From Acinetobacter venetianus RAG-1 = CIP 110063 (GTDB taxonomy: Bacteria > Pseudomonadota > Gammaproteobacteria > Pseudomonadales > Moraxellaceae), in NCBI RefSeq assembly GCF_000368585.1, contig NZ_KB849558.1, forward strand, positions 1,763,043-1,827,042: 64,000 nucleotides of DNA, given 5' to 3'. The position numbers were made by a program, and so were the translations under genes. Position 1 is the first letter of the stretch. Every line of letters starts with the position of its first letter. Positions 55,998 to 64,000 of the stretch are shown piece after piece. The notes beneath the pieces were generated by a model. That model saw only the letters and a program-made list of their open reading frames with translations. It was not told the origin of the DNA and made no database searches.

Positions 55998-56567
55998 TTA
56001 GGTCTTAGGTAAGGTCACACCAGTTTGACCTTGGTACTTACCACCACGATCTTTATATGATGTTTCACACACCTCATCGCTTTCAAAGAAAAGCATTTGT
56101 GCGACACCTTCCCCTGCGTAAATACGTGCCGGTAAATTTGTTGTGTTTGAAAACTCAAGCGTTACGTGACCTTCCCACTCTGGTTCTAAAGGCGTTACAT
56201 TTACAATAATACCGCAACGCGCATAGGTTGATTTACCCAAACAAACAGTTAAAACATTACGTGGGATACGGAAGTATTCGATTGTACGCGCAAGCGCAAA
56301 TGAGTTTGGTGGAATAATGCAAACATCAGACTCAATATCAATAAAGCTTTTATCATCGAAGTTTTTTGGATCAACAATTGCAGAATGCACATTTGTGAAA
56401 ACTTTAAATTCACGCGCACAGCGAACATCATAGCCATAGCTAGATACCCCATAAGAAATCAACTTATCTCCGTTTTCTCCGAAACGAACTTGATTCTCTG
56501 CATAAGGTTCAATCATGCCGTGTTTTTCGCTCATCTCACGAATCCAACGATCAGATTTTATTGCCAT
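55998..56567 (-). CDS. dcd: dCTP deaminase
   Basis: Dcd deaminates dCTP to dUTP for thymidylate synthesis. The opening [20 protein letters not shown], the active-site region [20 protein letters not shown] with the catalytic Glu and the C-terminal [11 protein letters not shown] are characteristic. The ATG at 56567 gives 189 residues, the family length; an upstream extension to 56627 has no ribosome site. A single-gene unit ended by a strong terminator. Confidence 0.95.
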   Translation of the reverse strand: MAIKSDRWIREMSEKHGMIEPYAENQVRFGENGDKLISYGVSSYGYDVRCAREFKVFTNVHSAIVDPKNFDDKSFIDIESDVCIIPPNSFALARTIEYFRIPRNVLTVCLGKSTYARCGIIVNVTPLEPEWEGHVTLEFSNTTNLPARIYAGEGVAQMLFFESDEVCETSYKDRGGKYQGQTGVTLPKT

Positions 56568-56673
56568 GACTTTTATCCAAAATCTTAATGAATGATTGGC
56601 GGCTACTTTAACGCAAAACAGCAGCAATGAAAATAACAGCTCATGGCTGTTGCTGCGAATACTGTAATAACGT

Positions 56674-57267
56674 TTATAAATTAATAAGTGCGGAATAACT
56701 GATTGGGATCGAAAAACTGACCAAGATTACCGAAGCTGTGCGTTGCAACTTAGACTGTGATAACCATTTTACTTTATTGGTAGCTAACATTGACCCAACA
56801 TAAATCCAAAATAATGCGATCGGCAAAATCAAGCCTACAAATACACTTATATGTAAGAGATAAACCTCTTGGTCTTTCCATGCTAAAGCTGGAAAAATTG
56901 CTGATGCGAATAAAAGGACTTTGGGATTTAACAATGTCGCGCACAACAACTCACGTGGTCGAATCGTGGGCTGATTTAAAGCCACATGCTGATTTGCAGT
57001 ACGCCATAATTTCACAGCTAGATATAGGATATATACTGCACTAATCAACTTAAGAAAAGCTGGAACTAAAGGCAAAGTTGCTGAAATTTTACCTATGAAT
57101 AACCCCCAAACCGTAATTGCCAAAATGTAGCCTATCGCTTCTGCTGGGATAAGTAGAAGTGATCTTTTGATACCAACTTGTACACCTGAAGATGCAAGCA
57201 GAGTGTTTGTTGGACCAGGAGTAAATAATATGGTTATAACTAAACCAATAAAAAACCATGAAATCAT
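56674..57267 (-). CDS. LysE/RhtB-family amino-acid exporter
   Basis: A 197-residue inner-membrane exporter of the LysE/RhtB family with about five to six helices. The family motif F-T-P-G-P-x-N-T ([20 protein letters not shown]) lies near residues 14-33, and [15 protein letters not shown] near residue 112 is also typical. Substrate (homoserine, threonine or another amino acid) cannot be told. GAGGT precedes the ATG at 57267. Confidence 0.88.
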   Translation of the reverse strand: MISWFFIGLVITILFTPGPTNTLLASSGVQVGIKRSLLLIPAEAIGYILAITVWGLFIGKISATLPLVPAFLKLISAVYILYLAVKLWRTANQHVALNQPTIRPRELLCATLLNPKVLLFASAIFPALAWKDQEVYLLHISVFVGLILPIALFWIYVGSMLATNKVKWLSQSKLQRTASVILVSFSIPISYSALINL

Positions 57268-57594
57268 CAAATGACCTCACTAAAGGATTATTTGAGATTA
57301 ATCCAATTACAAATTTATAGCAAAAAAACAACTGTAAACACTTATATCCATATTGCTTCAATCATTTACCAACTATTTATTTTATTTCATATTTATGAAT
57401 TTCTAGCAAAAGCTACTCAATAGTCATTTATTTAAAGGTGTTTAATAAAACGTCTATGTAAAGATTACTTTGAAAATTTTCTTATATTTTACAAAGATAA
57501 TGACCCTGAAAAATTTTTAAGTTTTATCTAAGCAAATAATGTTATTTTATAATCATACAGCGATCATGCTTTTATCTTATGTCACCATTTCTTT
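57268..57594. other. Intergenic region, divergent lysE-type and DUF2062 genes
   Basis: About 327 very AT-rich bases. I see no gene, hairpin or repeat; it should hold two outward promoters. Confidence 0.5.
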
Positions 57595-58152
57595 ATGCCT
57601 AAGCAATTCTTTCATAAGTGGCTACCTTCATCTGAAAAGGTTGCAAGTATTAAGTTTATGCGAATTTTTGGTCAACAAACCTTAAATCCATTACTTTGGT
57701 ACGTAAATCGCCACTCGATTGCAAAAGCAATGTTTATTGGAACATTTTGGGGAATTCTTCCAGTTCCATTTCACAGTCTATTTATTATATTGACTGTTCT
57801 TTGGTTTGAGGTAAATTTACCAATCGGTCTTTGCATGGCTTGGTTAACCAATCCTTTTACAGTGGTTCCCATTCTCTATCTAGGCTTTTGGTTTGGTACT
57901 AAGATCTACCATGTCAACATGATTAACAAAGAAATGCTGCTTGGCGTACTTCACCAAATCGTAAATTGGATTAAGAACTTTGGTCATGGTCATATTGATT
58001 TTAGTTTAGCGAAAATTTTAGTGTCTGGTTTAGTGATTGAAGCCATATTATTTGCAATTATTTTCTATGTTCTCACCCATGTTATTTGGCGTTTTCTTGT
58101 CATCAGAAGCTGGAAAAAAAGAACTAAATATCAAAAAGAAGAGACCGCTTAA
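57595..58152 (+). CDS. DUF2062 membrane protein
   Basis: A 185-residue protein with the DUF2062 pattern: an N-terminal amphipathic part (KFMRIFGQQTLNPLLW), the block SIAKAMFIGTFWGILPVPFH and the helix pair WLTNPFTVVPILYLGFWFGT, followed by a last helix near residue 155 and a basic tail. Members are found next to glycosyltransferases or competence genes but have no established role. A stand-alone gene here. Confidence 0.82.
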   Translation: MPKQFFHKWLPSSEKVASIKFMRIFGQQTLNPLLWYVNRHSIAKAMFIGTFWGILPVPFHSLFIILTVLWFEVNLPIGLCMAWLTNPFTVVPILYLGFWFGTKIYHVNMINKEMLLGVLHQIVNWIKNFGHGHIDFSLAKILVSGLVIEAILFAIIFYVLTHVIWRFLVIRSWKKRTKYQKEETA

Positions 58153-58180
58153 CAGCCCCTCCTTATTGTTCTATTAACAA

Positions 58181-59056
58181 TCAATTCGTTTGACTTTTCG
58201 CTTTCATATATTGTTCGACCACATCGAGAACATAATCCTGACAAGCCTCACCAGTCGCGGGGTCATATGCTCCATTATTGGTAATGTTATTGGATAAAAT
58301 ACGAATACCTAGAAATGGAACATTAAATTGTTGCGCAATCTGTGCAACAGAAGCAGCTTCCATTTCCTCAACAGAAGTTCCATATCGGGTATGGAAAAAA
58401 TTAATTCGATCAAGCTCATTATTCCACACGTCTGCGGAACCAATCGTACCCTCAACAACTTGACCTTTTGTGTAGTTCACTTTGGCGTTATAAGCGGCAA
58501 GAAGTAAGTCATTATCCCCTTCAAATTTTCTGATCGCAATTGGCTCAGGATCTGATTCATCATCGGGTAACACATCGAACGCTTCATTCCATGTCAGCGA
58601 GTCTGAACCTCCACCAACAGGCTGTTTAGGCGTTCTAAATGCCCCAATATTGGTTGTGTATTTACCTAGAACAATATCGAATACATGCAATACTGGATCA
58701 TGACCACCAGACGTTCCTTGATTAATGATAGCAATTGGTCGATAGCGCTGAATTGCAATTGCGGTCGCAGCAGCCGAATTACTCATGCCCATTCGAGTTT
58801 TAGAAATAATGACTGGATAACTCTTGTATGTTCCTTTCCAAAATTTCCAACCACCAATGGTTTCAATACTTACATTATCTAGTTTGGCAGCCATGCTTTC
58901 AGACTCTACAGGCAAGGCACCTTGTATAATGATTGGCTGTAGTTGCTTTGGCTGGGGAGATGATGAGCTAGATGATTGGTTGTTATCATCATTACACCCA
59001 CCAAGAAATAATGCACTACAAACGCTTGTGATGGCCATGATTCGCTTAAACAACAT
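58181..59056 (-). CDS. Lipoprotein of the MTA/SAH nucleosidase-phosphorylase fold
   Basis: A purine-nucleoside-phosphorylase/MTAN superfamily domain carried on a lipoprotein. The ATG at 59056 gives a signal peptide ending in the lipobox LFLGGC (Cys 21), followed by a Ser-rich linker. The catalytic domain has MGMSNSAAATAIAIQRYRP, NQGTSGGHDP, the substrate-site EMEAASVAQIAQQF and the late GIRILSNNITNNGAYDP; E-M-E and the Asn/Asp region are those expected of MTAN-type enzymes. Normal members are cytoplasmic, so a periplasmic or surface nucleosidase acting on exogenous nucleosides is inferred. It is transcribed alone. Confidence 0.78.
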   Translation of the reverse strand: MLFKRIMAITSVCSALFLGGCNDDNNQSSSSSSPQPKQLQPIIIQGALPVESESMAAKLDNVSIETIGGWKFWKGTYKSYPVIISKTRMGMSNSAAATAIAIQRYRPIAIINQGTSGGHDPVLHVFDIVLGKYTTNIGAFRTPKQPVGGGSDSLTWNEAFDVLPDDESDPEPIAIRKFEGDNDLLLAAYNAKVNYTKGQVVEGTIGSADVWNNELDRINFFHTRYGTSVEEMEAASVAQIAQQFNVPFLGIRILSNNITNNGAYDPATGEACQDYVLDVVEQYMKAKSQTN

Positions 59057-59167
59057 GATTTGCCTATAGACTTGTAAAAATAGCTTACAAGCAATCTGCA
59101 TACCAATTTTTAGATTTATAAATTATTTTAAAACAATTAAATAAATAACTTTTTTAATCAAATAGTA

Positions 59168-59190
59168 AAAACCCAGCTTTATTCGCTGGG
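59168..59190 (-). terminator. Rho-independent terminator after mrp
   Basis: On the minus strand CCCAGC / GCTGGG pair around seven bases and are followed by TTTTTAC, 15 bases after the mrp stop. Confidence 0.75.
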
Positions 59191-59204
59191 CTTTATTAGG
59201 TCAT

Positions 59205-60434
59205 TTAAAATATGCGTTTATCATCACGTTGGCGCTTGGGTAATTTATCCATTTGCACCATAACGGCTTGCGCTATGTTCATATAACTATCTGCTGCCTC
59301 ATCTTGGGCAACAACGCTTGGTTTACCGTTATCGGCATTTTCACGAATTTGAACGTTCAAAGGTAAACGTCCAAGCAATGGAATCTCGTATTGTTCAGAA
59401 AGCTGATCACCACCGCCCGTACCAAAAATTTGCTCTTCGTGACCACAGTTAGAACAAATATGCGTAGACATATTTTCAATCACACCTAACACGGGAATGT
59501 TAACTTTATTAAATAGCTCAATACCTTTAGTTGCATCCATAAGTGCAACGTTTTGTGGGGTTGTTACAATCACTGCGCCTGTTACTGGAATACGTTGCGC
59601 CAGTGTAAGTTGAATATCACCTGTACCAGGTGGCATATCAATTACAAGCACATCCAAATCAGGCCAAAGAGTTTGATTAAACAATTGCATTAATGCCCCT
59701 GTTGCTTTCGGCCCACGCCAAGCGACAGGTGTGTTATGTGCACCAATTAAATGTCCAATCGACAAAACCGCCATGCCATAGGCATCAATAGGAACAAAAT
59801 TTTCATTTTCGATGAGCGGTGTTCTACCTGAATTACCCAACATCGTTGGAATACTCGGTCCATAGATATCAGCATCTAAAACGCCTACTTTTAGACCTAA
59901 CTTTTGTAATGCAAGTGCAAGATTTACAGTTGTTGTAGATTTACCTACACCGCCTTTGCCTGATGACACCAAAATCACATTTTGGATACGAGGATGCGCC
60001 GCTACATCACGTTGCTGTGGCGCTGCTTTTTGAATCGGTGGGTTGTTTGGATCAACTTCTGCTTTGGGAGATGCATCCATCACAGGTGGAAGATTGCTAT
60101 TTTCAGCTTTTGGCTTAGATGAACAACTGTGCCCTGCTTCGCCATGAGCTGCATGTTTCTGTTGAATAATATGTAGATTCAACTCTTGAATGCCGCATTT
60201 CTCTAACGCATCAGCGAGATCATCATGGATCTGTTGTAAATAATCTTTTTCTTCAGGATAAGTATTGATCGTTAGCTGTAACACCCGACCTTCTACATTC
60301 ACTTGGCTAATGCGATCTTTTAAAGCGTTGCTAGAGTTAGGTAAAACATAGTTTTGGAGAACAGTTTGAATATCATCTTCCTTCACTTCTTGTGCTGGTG
60401 AAAAAACAGATTTTAAGGAAGAAAGCCACGACAT
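59205..60434 (-). CDS. mrp: Mrp/ApbC iron-sulfur cluster carrier
   Basis: A P-loop ATPase that delivers Fe-S clusters. A DUF59-like domain covers about residues 20-95, a Pro/Asn-rich linker follows, and the ATPase part has the deviant Walker A SSGKGGVGKSTTTVNLAL near residue 157, IDMPPGTGDIQL, and the cluster-bridging C-S-N-C (HICSNCGHEEQIFG) near residue 330. Length 409 aa is somewhat long because of the linker. It is next to metG only at a distance of 3 kb here, while the two are neighbours in E. coli. Confidence 0.93.
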   Translation of the reverse strand: MSWLSSLKSVFSPAQEVKEDDIQTVLQNYVLPNSSNALKDRISQVNVEGRVLQLTINTYPEEKDYLQQIHDDLADALEKCGIQELNLHIIQQKHAAHGEAGHSCSSKPKAENSNLPPVMDASPKAEVDPNNPPIQKAAPQQRDVAAHPRIQNVILVSSGKGGVGKSTTTVNLALALQKLGLKVGVLDADIYGPSIPTMLGNSGRTPLIENENFVPIDAYGMAVLSIGHLIGAHNTPVAWRGPKATGALMQLFNQTLWPDLDVLVIDMPPGTGDIQLTLAQRIPVTGAVIVTTPQNVALMDATKGIELFNKVNIPVLGVIENMSTHICSNCGHEEQIFGTGGGDQLSEQYEIPLLGRLPLNVQIRENADNGKPSVVAQDEAADSYMNIAQAVMVQMDKLPKRQRDDKRIF

Positions 60435-60595
60435 TTTGTTTACTCCAAAAACAGATCAACGTATCACTGAGTGTGGCTAGTGTAGCAGTATTAGAAAGTT
60501 GAAGCTCATATCCAGAAAGATAATTGCTCATTTTTTAGAGCCTATGTATTTCCAGAATATGAGCTTGAGAAAACATTAATAAAAATAAATTAAGG

Positions 60596-61045
60596 TTAGC
60601 CTTTAAATTTATTCAATGTGTCTGATGCCGCTTTTTTGAGATCATCTAGCTTATGACCTGCTTGAGCTTTGAGATCATCAAATTTCGCAGAGGCTTCATC
60701 TTTCAATTCAGCAGCTTTTGCTTTTGCATCATCAAACTTATGACCAGCTTCTTCTTTCAAATGATCAAACTTATCTTGAACATTGTGTTGTGTATCTTCA
60801 AGTTTGGCTTTGATTTCATCTACTTTACTTGAAAATGCTTGTTTGCCTTCTTCGTTTTGCTCAGATACATCTTTCTTCAAGTCATCTAAAGCTTTTTCAC
60901 CTTTCAGCTTCAATTCCTCAGCTGAATGCTTTAAATCATCAACGGCTTTCTCGCCTTGCAACTGAGCTTCTTTCGCTTTGTATTTCAGATCATTACCTAA
61001 TTCATTTGCTTGAGTTTTTAATTCATCAATTTTTTCGTTTGTCAT
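60596..61045 (-). CDS. LEA-like/apolipoprotein-like hydrophilic repeat protein
   Basis: A 149-residue hydrophilin composed almost only of Lys, Glu, Asp, Ala, Leu, Gln and Gly, with no Pro, Cys, Trp or Arg. Two kinds of near-repeats are visible: GEKAVDDLKHSAEELKLK then GEKALDDLKKD, and AGHKFDDAKAKAAEL then AGHKLDDLKKAASD. The pattern predicts amphipathic helices like group 3 LEA proteins, which are unfolded in water and protect membranes and proteins during drying. No signal peptide. I use the ATG at 61045, seven bases after GAGG; an ATG two codons earlier is too close. Single gene. Confidence 0.72.
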   Translation of the reverse strand: MTNEKIDELKTQANELGNDLKYKAKEAQLQGEKAVDDLKHSAEELKLKGEKALDDLKKDVSEQNEEGKQAFSSKVDEIKAKLEDTQHNVQDKFDHLKEEAGHKFDDAKAKAAELKDEASAKFDDLKAQAGHKLDDLKKAASDTLNKFKG

Positions 61046-61230
61046 GTTCATTCCTCACTATAGCTAAAAAACATATTGTTTGGATCAGACTCATTTATAA
61101 CGCGTTTAAAGGATGTTTTCGCTATTCGCTGCAAATTGAAACAAAGCAAATACAGGAAGATTCAAATACTTTTCTGATCACTACACTTCCACATTAAAGC
61201 TTTACAAAACAAGATCTAATTGTCATTTAC

Positions 61231-61764
61231 TCAGCAAAAATCATTTTTTTCTATTTGATAAAGCACATGCCAACATAAAGGATGATCCACTGCCAAAGCT
61301 GGATGTTGGAAGTCTTTCACATATGTCATATTGAGCCTCTGCATGACTGATTGAGACTTGGTATTTTCCAGAGTCGTAAATGAAACTACTTTTTCTAATA
61401 CCAATTGATCAAAGGCAAATTTTAAAGCAGCCTGAGCCGCTTCCGTCGCATAGCCCTGTCCCCAATACGCATGATCTAAACGCCAACCGATTTCTACACA
61501 TGGCGAAAATGAAAACTGTGTTGCTTGTTCATGTAAACCAACAAAGCCAATGAATTGATTCGTTGCTTTTAATTCTATCGCCCAAAATCCCCAACCTTGA
61601 TGATCAATGATGTCGTGGAATTTATCAATCAATGCATCACTTTCAGAGCGTGACAGTAACTTCGGAAAATACTGCATCACTTTGGGATTCGCACTCATCT
61701 GAGCAAAGTACGGATAATCCTCTGGCAACCATTGGCGCAAAATCAGTCTAGGCGTTTCGATCAT
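61231..61764 (-). CDS. GNAT-family acetyltransferase (RimJ/RimL type)
   Basis: A 177-residue acetyltransferase with the family opening METPRLILRQWLPEDYPYFA (here starting MIETP), the strand FIGFVGLHEQ, the acetyl-CoA loop in EIGWRLDHAYWGQGYATEAA (Q/R-x-x-G-x-G/A as WGQGYA) and the final NTKSQSVMQRLNMTYVKD. Substrate unknown; similar proteins acetylate ribosomal protein N termini or small amines. Start at 61764 is chosen to match the family, with 61776 as an alternative. Confidence 0.85.
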   Translation of the reverse strand: MIETPRLILRQWLPEDYPYFAQMSANPKVMQYFPKLLSRSESDALIDKFHDIIDHQGWGFWAIELKATNQFIGFVGLHEQATQFSFSPCVEIGWRLDHAYWGQGYATEAAQAALKFAFDQLVLEKVVSFTTLENTKSQSVMQRLNMTYVKDFQHPALAVDHPLCWHVLYQIEKNDFC

Positions 61765-61873
61765 TTTTAGAACCATCAATTATGAATTAAAAACTATTAA
61801 CAATATAAGGGGATAGATCAGATATACTTTTGCTCATATCAAAATCATAGTCCTTGTCTATAGAACTGTATAT

Positions 61874-62371
61874 ATGAATGAAAATGAACTCTTAGAAATT
61901 CAAAATGAACTGCAAGCTCAAGAAAAGCGTTTGAAGTACATCCTTTCAAGTAAAAGAAGAATCCAAAATATGATTCTTTCGTTTGAAGGAGATTTGGCTG
62001 AACAACTGATTCCAGTCATTCACCATGAAAGTAATGATTATGCTGGCATTGAAAGTAGTTTAGCGCTTTCGATTTGTTGGAAATTTTCTAAAGTTGAGTT
62101 CCCAAAAACTGTTCATTGGTGCAGTGAACTCAGCATCAGCAATTTAGAAATTAAAGATGAATTTACCGCTGCAATCAAAGCGCAAGCTTGGTTAGGGACG
62201 CTGGGCAGTGATGAACTTTGGCAAACGCCTTTATTTGCTGAAATTACAGTTGATCCTAAAACCAATAGCTTAAAGAGCTATCACATTCATTTCTTATCTA
62301 AAGGGAAAATCATCTCTTTAAGAAAAAATTCAAAGCAGAGTGTGACGGTTAAGCAAATGCAGAGTATGTAA
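61874..62371 (+). CDS. Hypothetical protein, 165 aa, with a damaged tandem copy downstream
   Basis: I do not recognise it. A charged helical N terminus (ELQAQEKRLKYILSSKRRIQ) leads to a mixed C-terminal domain with ICWKFSKVEFPKTVHWCSEL and AQAWLGTLGSDELW. There is no signal peptide or membrane segment. The region 62443-62900 is a diverged copy, so this gene has duplicated here. The two genes face away from the acetyltransferase gene. Confidence 0.6.
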   Translation: MNENELLEIQNELQAQEKRLKYILSSKRRIQNMILSFEGDLAEQLIPVIHHESNDYAGIESSLALSICWKFSKVEFPKTVHWCSELSISNLEIKDEFTAAIKAQAWLGTLGSDELWQTPLFAEITVDPKTNSLKSYHIHFLSKGKIISLRKNSKQSVTVKQMQSM

Positions 62372-62442
62372 TCCTTTGGGATGCATACTTTTCTCTAAAT
62401 TCCATGATTAAAATTAATAGATAAAATTACTCAAAATCGAAT

Positions 62443-62900
62443 ATGAATAAAGAAGAAGTTACACAGGAAAAACAAGAAGAGGAAAGGTATTTAAAATGGT
62501 CAAAATATGTTTATTCCAGCAAAAGAAGAATTCAACGTAGAGTCTTGGCTATAGAGCGTGATATTGCCCACACTATTCTTCAATTCAAAACATATAAACA
62601 AAGCGAAGACTTAGAAACTTTTATTGCTTTTTAAGCTGTTGGAAATTTTCCAAGGTAGATTTTGGAAAAAGTACGTTTTGGTGTGATGCGATCAATTTCG
62701 ATGAATTTAAAATGATGAATAATCGTACTTTCACATTTAGTGGACATGCTTGGATTGGTATGACTGAAAATACAAGTAATGAATGGAATGTTTCCTGTTC
62801 AGGTACTTTCACTATTAATGGTAACTACAATAAACTCAAGCATTATGATTTTTACTTCTATGACAAAGAACAAACTATCCGCTTAACTAAAATGCGTTAA
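62443..62900 (+). pseudogene. Frameshifted paralogue of the 165-aa protein
   Basis: A first frame (62443-62634) gives 63 residues with SSKRRIQRRVLAIERDIAHT, aligned to SSKRRIQNMILSFEGDLAEQ of the preceding gene. It stops at TAA in GCTTTTTAAGC. The next frame continues in register with CWKFSKVDFGKSTFWC (compare CWKFSKVEFPKTVHWC) and FSGHAWIG (compare IKAQAWLG) to a stop at 62900. One extra T in the run of five at 62628-62632 would restore one open frame of about 152 codons. The gene is thus broken, or switches by slippage in the T run. Confidence 0.75.
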
Positions 62901-63352
62901 CTCAAAGAATCATAATTTTGCTTTTTACTCATCAGAAAGTAACAAGCATTCGCACTCATACATCCCAAAACCATTAAAAACAAAAGTGCAAAATAAACCA
63001 TCAAACCAATAAATAATACTGAGAAATCAGTCTGATCAACTTGAGCTTCTAAAAAAATCATTAAAACGAATGGCATCCACACAATAAAAAGAACCAAGCC
63101 CGATTTTAAAATTTGAACAAGATCGAAAATCTTTTTCGGCAACTTCAATACCGCCAATACAATAGCGTAAGCAATAAAGCCAATTAGCCATAAAATCGGT
63201 GTCAGATAGACCATAACTTCAAATCCTCGGCTCGCTAGGCGTGTCACATGATCCTGCTGAACATATAAAAATACACAGAAAGGAATAACAAAACTTAAAA
63301 CAGACACCAAACTCGCAACCAATGATGCACAGACTAAAGACCAAGATCTCAT
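62897..63352 (-). CDS. Hypothetical inner-membrane protein, 151 aa
   Basis: Four membrane helices are predicted: LVCASLVASLVSVLSFVIPF, a segment around VYLTPILWLIGFIAYAIVLA, LVLFIVWMPFVLMIF and a last one with LFIGLMVYFALLFLMVLG, ending in a short basic tail. The family is unknown. The ATG at 63352 (GGA 11 bases before) is preferred to an ORF opening at 63433. It is divergent from metG. Confidence 0.6.
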   Translation of the reverse strand: MRSWSLVCASLVASLVSVLSFVIPFCVFLYVQQDHVTRLASRGFEVMVYLTPILWLIGFIAYAIVLAVLKLPKKIFDLVQILKSGLVLFIVWMPFVLMIFLEAQVDQTDFSVLFIGLMVYFALLFLMVLGCMSANACYFLMSKKQNYDSLS

Positions 63353-63554
63353 TTTTATTTTCCATTCTTTGATATTGTAATTATTCTCAATCAAACAAAT
63401 GTGCTTTGATTGAAGCCAATGTGAAGATTGCATGAAGTCTTAAAACGATGAGATCACAATAGGATTAAAAGATTTCCCTGATTCATTTGTGCAAGTCTGT
63501 CCTAAGTCATGTAAAATCATCTGCCTTGCAAATACGAATGAGAGAACAATATCC

Positions 63555-64000
63555 GTGCGTAAAATTTTAGTCACCAATGCCCTACCTTATGCCAATGGTC
63601 CAATCCATATGGGTCACTTACTCGGTTATATCCAAGCAGATATTTGGGTTCGTGCGATGCGTGCAATGGGCCATGATGTGACTTATGTATGTGCGGATGA
63701 TGCTCACGGTACTGCAATCATGTTACGTGCCGAAGCGAATGGGATTAGCCCAGAAGCGCAAATTGCCAATGTGCAGAAAGAGCATATTCGTGATTTTGAT
63801 GGTTTTGGCGTACATTTTGATCATTATGATTCAACGCATAGCGATGCAAACAAAGCACGCGCTTCTGAGATTTATATCAAAAACCGTGAAGCAGACAACA
63901 TCGCAGTTCGTCCTGTAACCCAGTTATTTGATCCTGAAAAAGGCATGTTCCTATCTGACCGTTTCATCAAGGGCACTTGTCCGAAATGTAAAGCGGAAGA
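63555..64000 (+). CDS. metG: Methionine-tRNA ligase, N-terminal part (cut by right edge)
   Basis: The first 148 residues of MetRS. The class I HIGH signature is HMGH at residues 18-21 within [20 protein letters not shown], and the block [20 protein letters not shown] follows. Near the edge GTCPKCKAE begins the zinc-binding connective domain. The start codon is GTG at 63555; the only ATG upstream (63539) is in another frame. Confidence 0.95.
   Translation, partial: MRKILVTNALPYANGPIHMGHLLGYIQADIWVRAMRAMGHDVTYVCADDAHGTAIMLRAEANGISPEAQIANVQKEHIRDFDGFGVHFDHYDSTHSDANKARASEIYIKNREADNIAVRPVTQLFDPEKGMFLSDRFIKGTCPKCKAE

Noticed and set aside
62620..62640. Programmed ribosomal frameshift at the T run
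   Set aside because: The site lacks a canonical slippery heptamer in the needed frame and I see no strong downstream structure; a simple one-base loss explains it.

Overview
The window is a stretch of gammaproteobacterial chromosome with low G+C, short spacers and no mobile elements. The protein sequences, the Gln-rich style of the long coiled coils, the smc-zipA-ligA order, the bioA-bioF-bioC-bioD order with a short BirA, and the divergent ffh/ccsA-like pair all fit Acinetobacter or a close Moraxellaceae relative. I cannot name the species. No rRNA, tRNA, CRISPR array, insertion sequence or prophage gene is visible. Both ends cut a gene: a YciO-family protein on the left and metG on the right.

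Layout. 1-4.6 kb: YciO end, a small exported protein, an acetyltransferase, then scpA-scpB-rluB. 4.6-20.2 kb: a coherent uptake locus with two divergent arms. The minus arm encodes two paralogous periplasmic binding proteins, an exported M3 zinc peptidase and a YejB/YejE/YejF-type peptide ABC transporter. The plus arm encodes a TonB-dependent outer-membrane receptor and a private TonB-ExbB-ExbD-ExbD motor. The 645-base divergent region carries a textbook sigma-54 (-24/-12) promoter facing the receptor and a near-consensus one facing the binding proteins. 20.2-26.8 kb: biotin operon (bioA-F-C-D) interrupted and followed by two small accessory genes, with a BioH-like hydrolase and a triple-hairpin noncoding element upstream. 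26.8-31.5 kb: exported one-Cys peroxiredoxin, a bacterioferritin without the heme-ligand Met, an extended SDR reductase, ligA. 31.5-36.7 kb: gntR-smc-zipA(-ligA). 37-44.5 kb: a two-gene GTPase cassette, TauE-type exporter, birA-coaX, an RBBP9-type hydrolase lacking the usual nucleophile, ffh and a CcsA-like membrane protein. 44.6-45.5 kb: dusC.

45.5-55.8 kb is the accessory-looking block: five large secreted proteins that share one short motif just after the signal peptide (L-x-x-L-x-D-x-x-L-x-x-x-x-G-Q-x-G) but little else, with a flavin-dependent tryptophan-halogenase-type enzyme placed among them. All catalytic signatures of the halogenase are intact. This pairing, together with a Trp-rich and disulfide-loop-rich set of secreted partners, is the strongest candidate for an undescribed system here. 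55.9-64 kb returns to housekeeping: dcd, a LysE exporter, DUF2062, a lipoprotein nucleosidase, mrp, a LEA-like hydrophilin, an acetyltransferase, a tandem pair of small paralogues of which the second is frameshifted, a membrane protein and metG.

The peptide-uptake locus can be read as one pathway: receptor and TonB motor bring a peptide across the outer membrane, the M3 peptidase trims it in the periplasm, the binding proteins hand it to the ABC transporter. The substrate is not evident from the sequence. Functional calls rest on motif and family recognition by eye; no database search was run.
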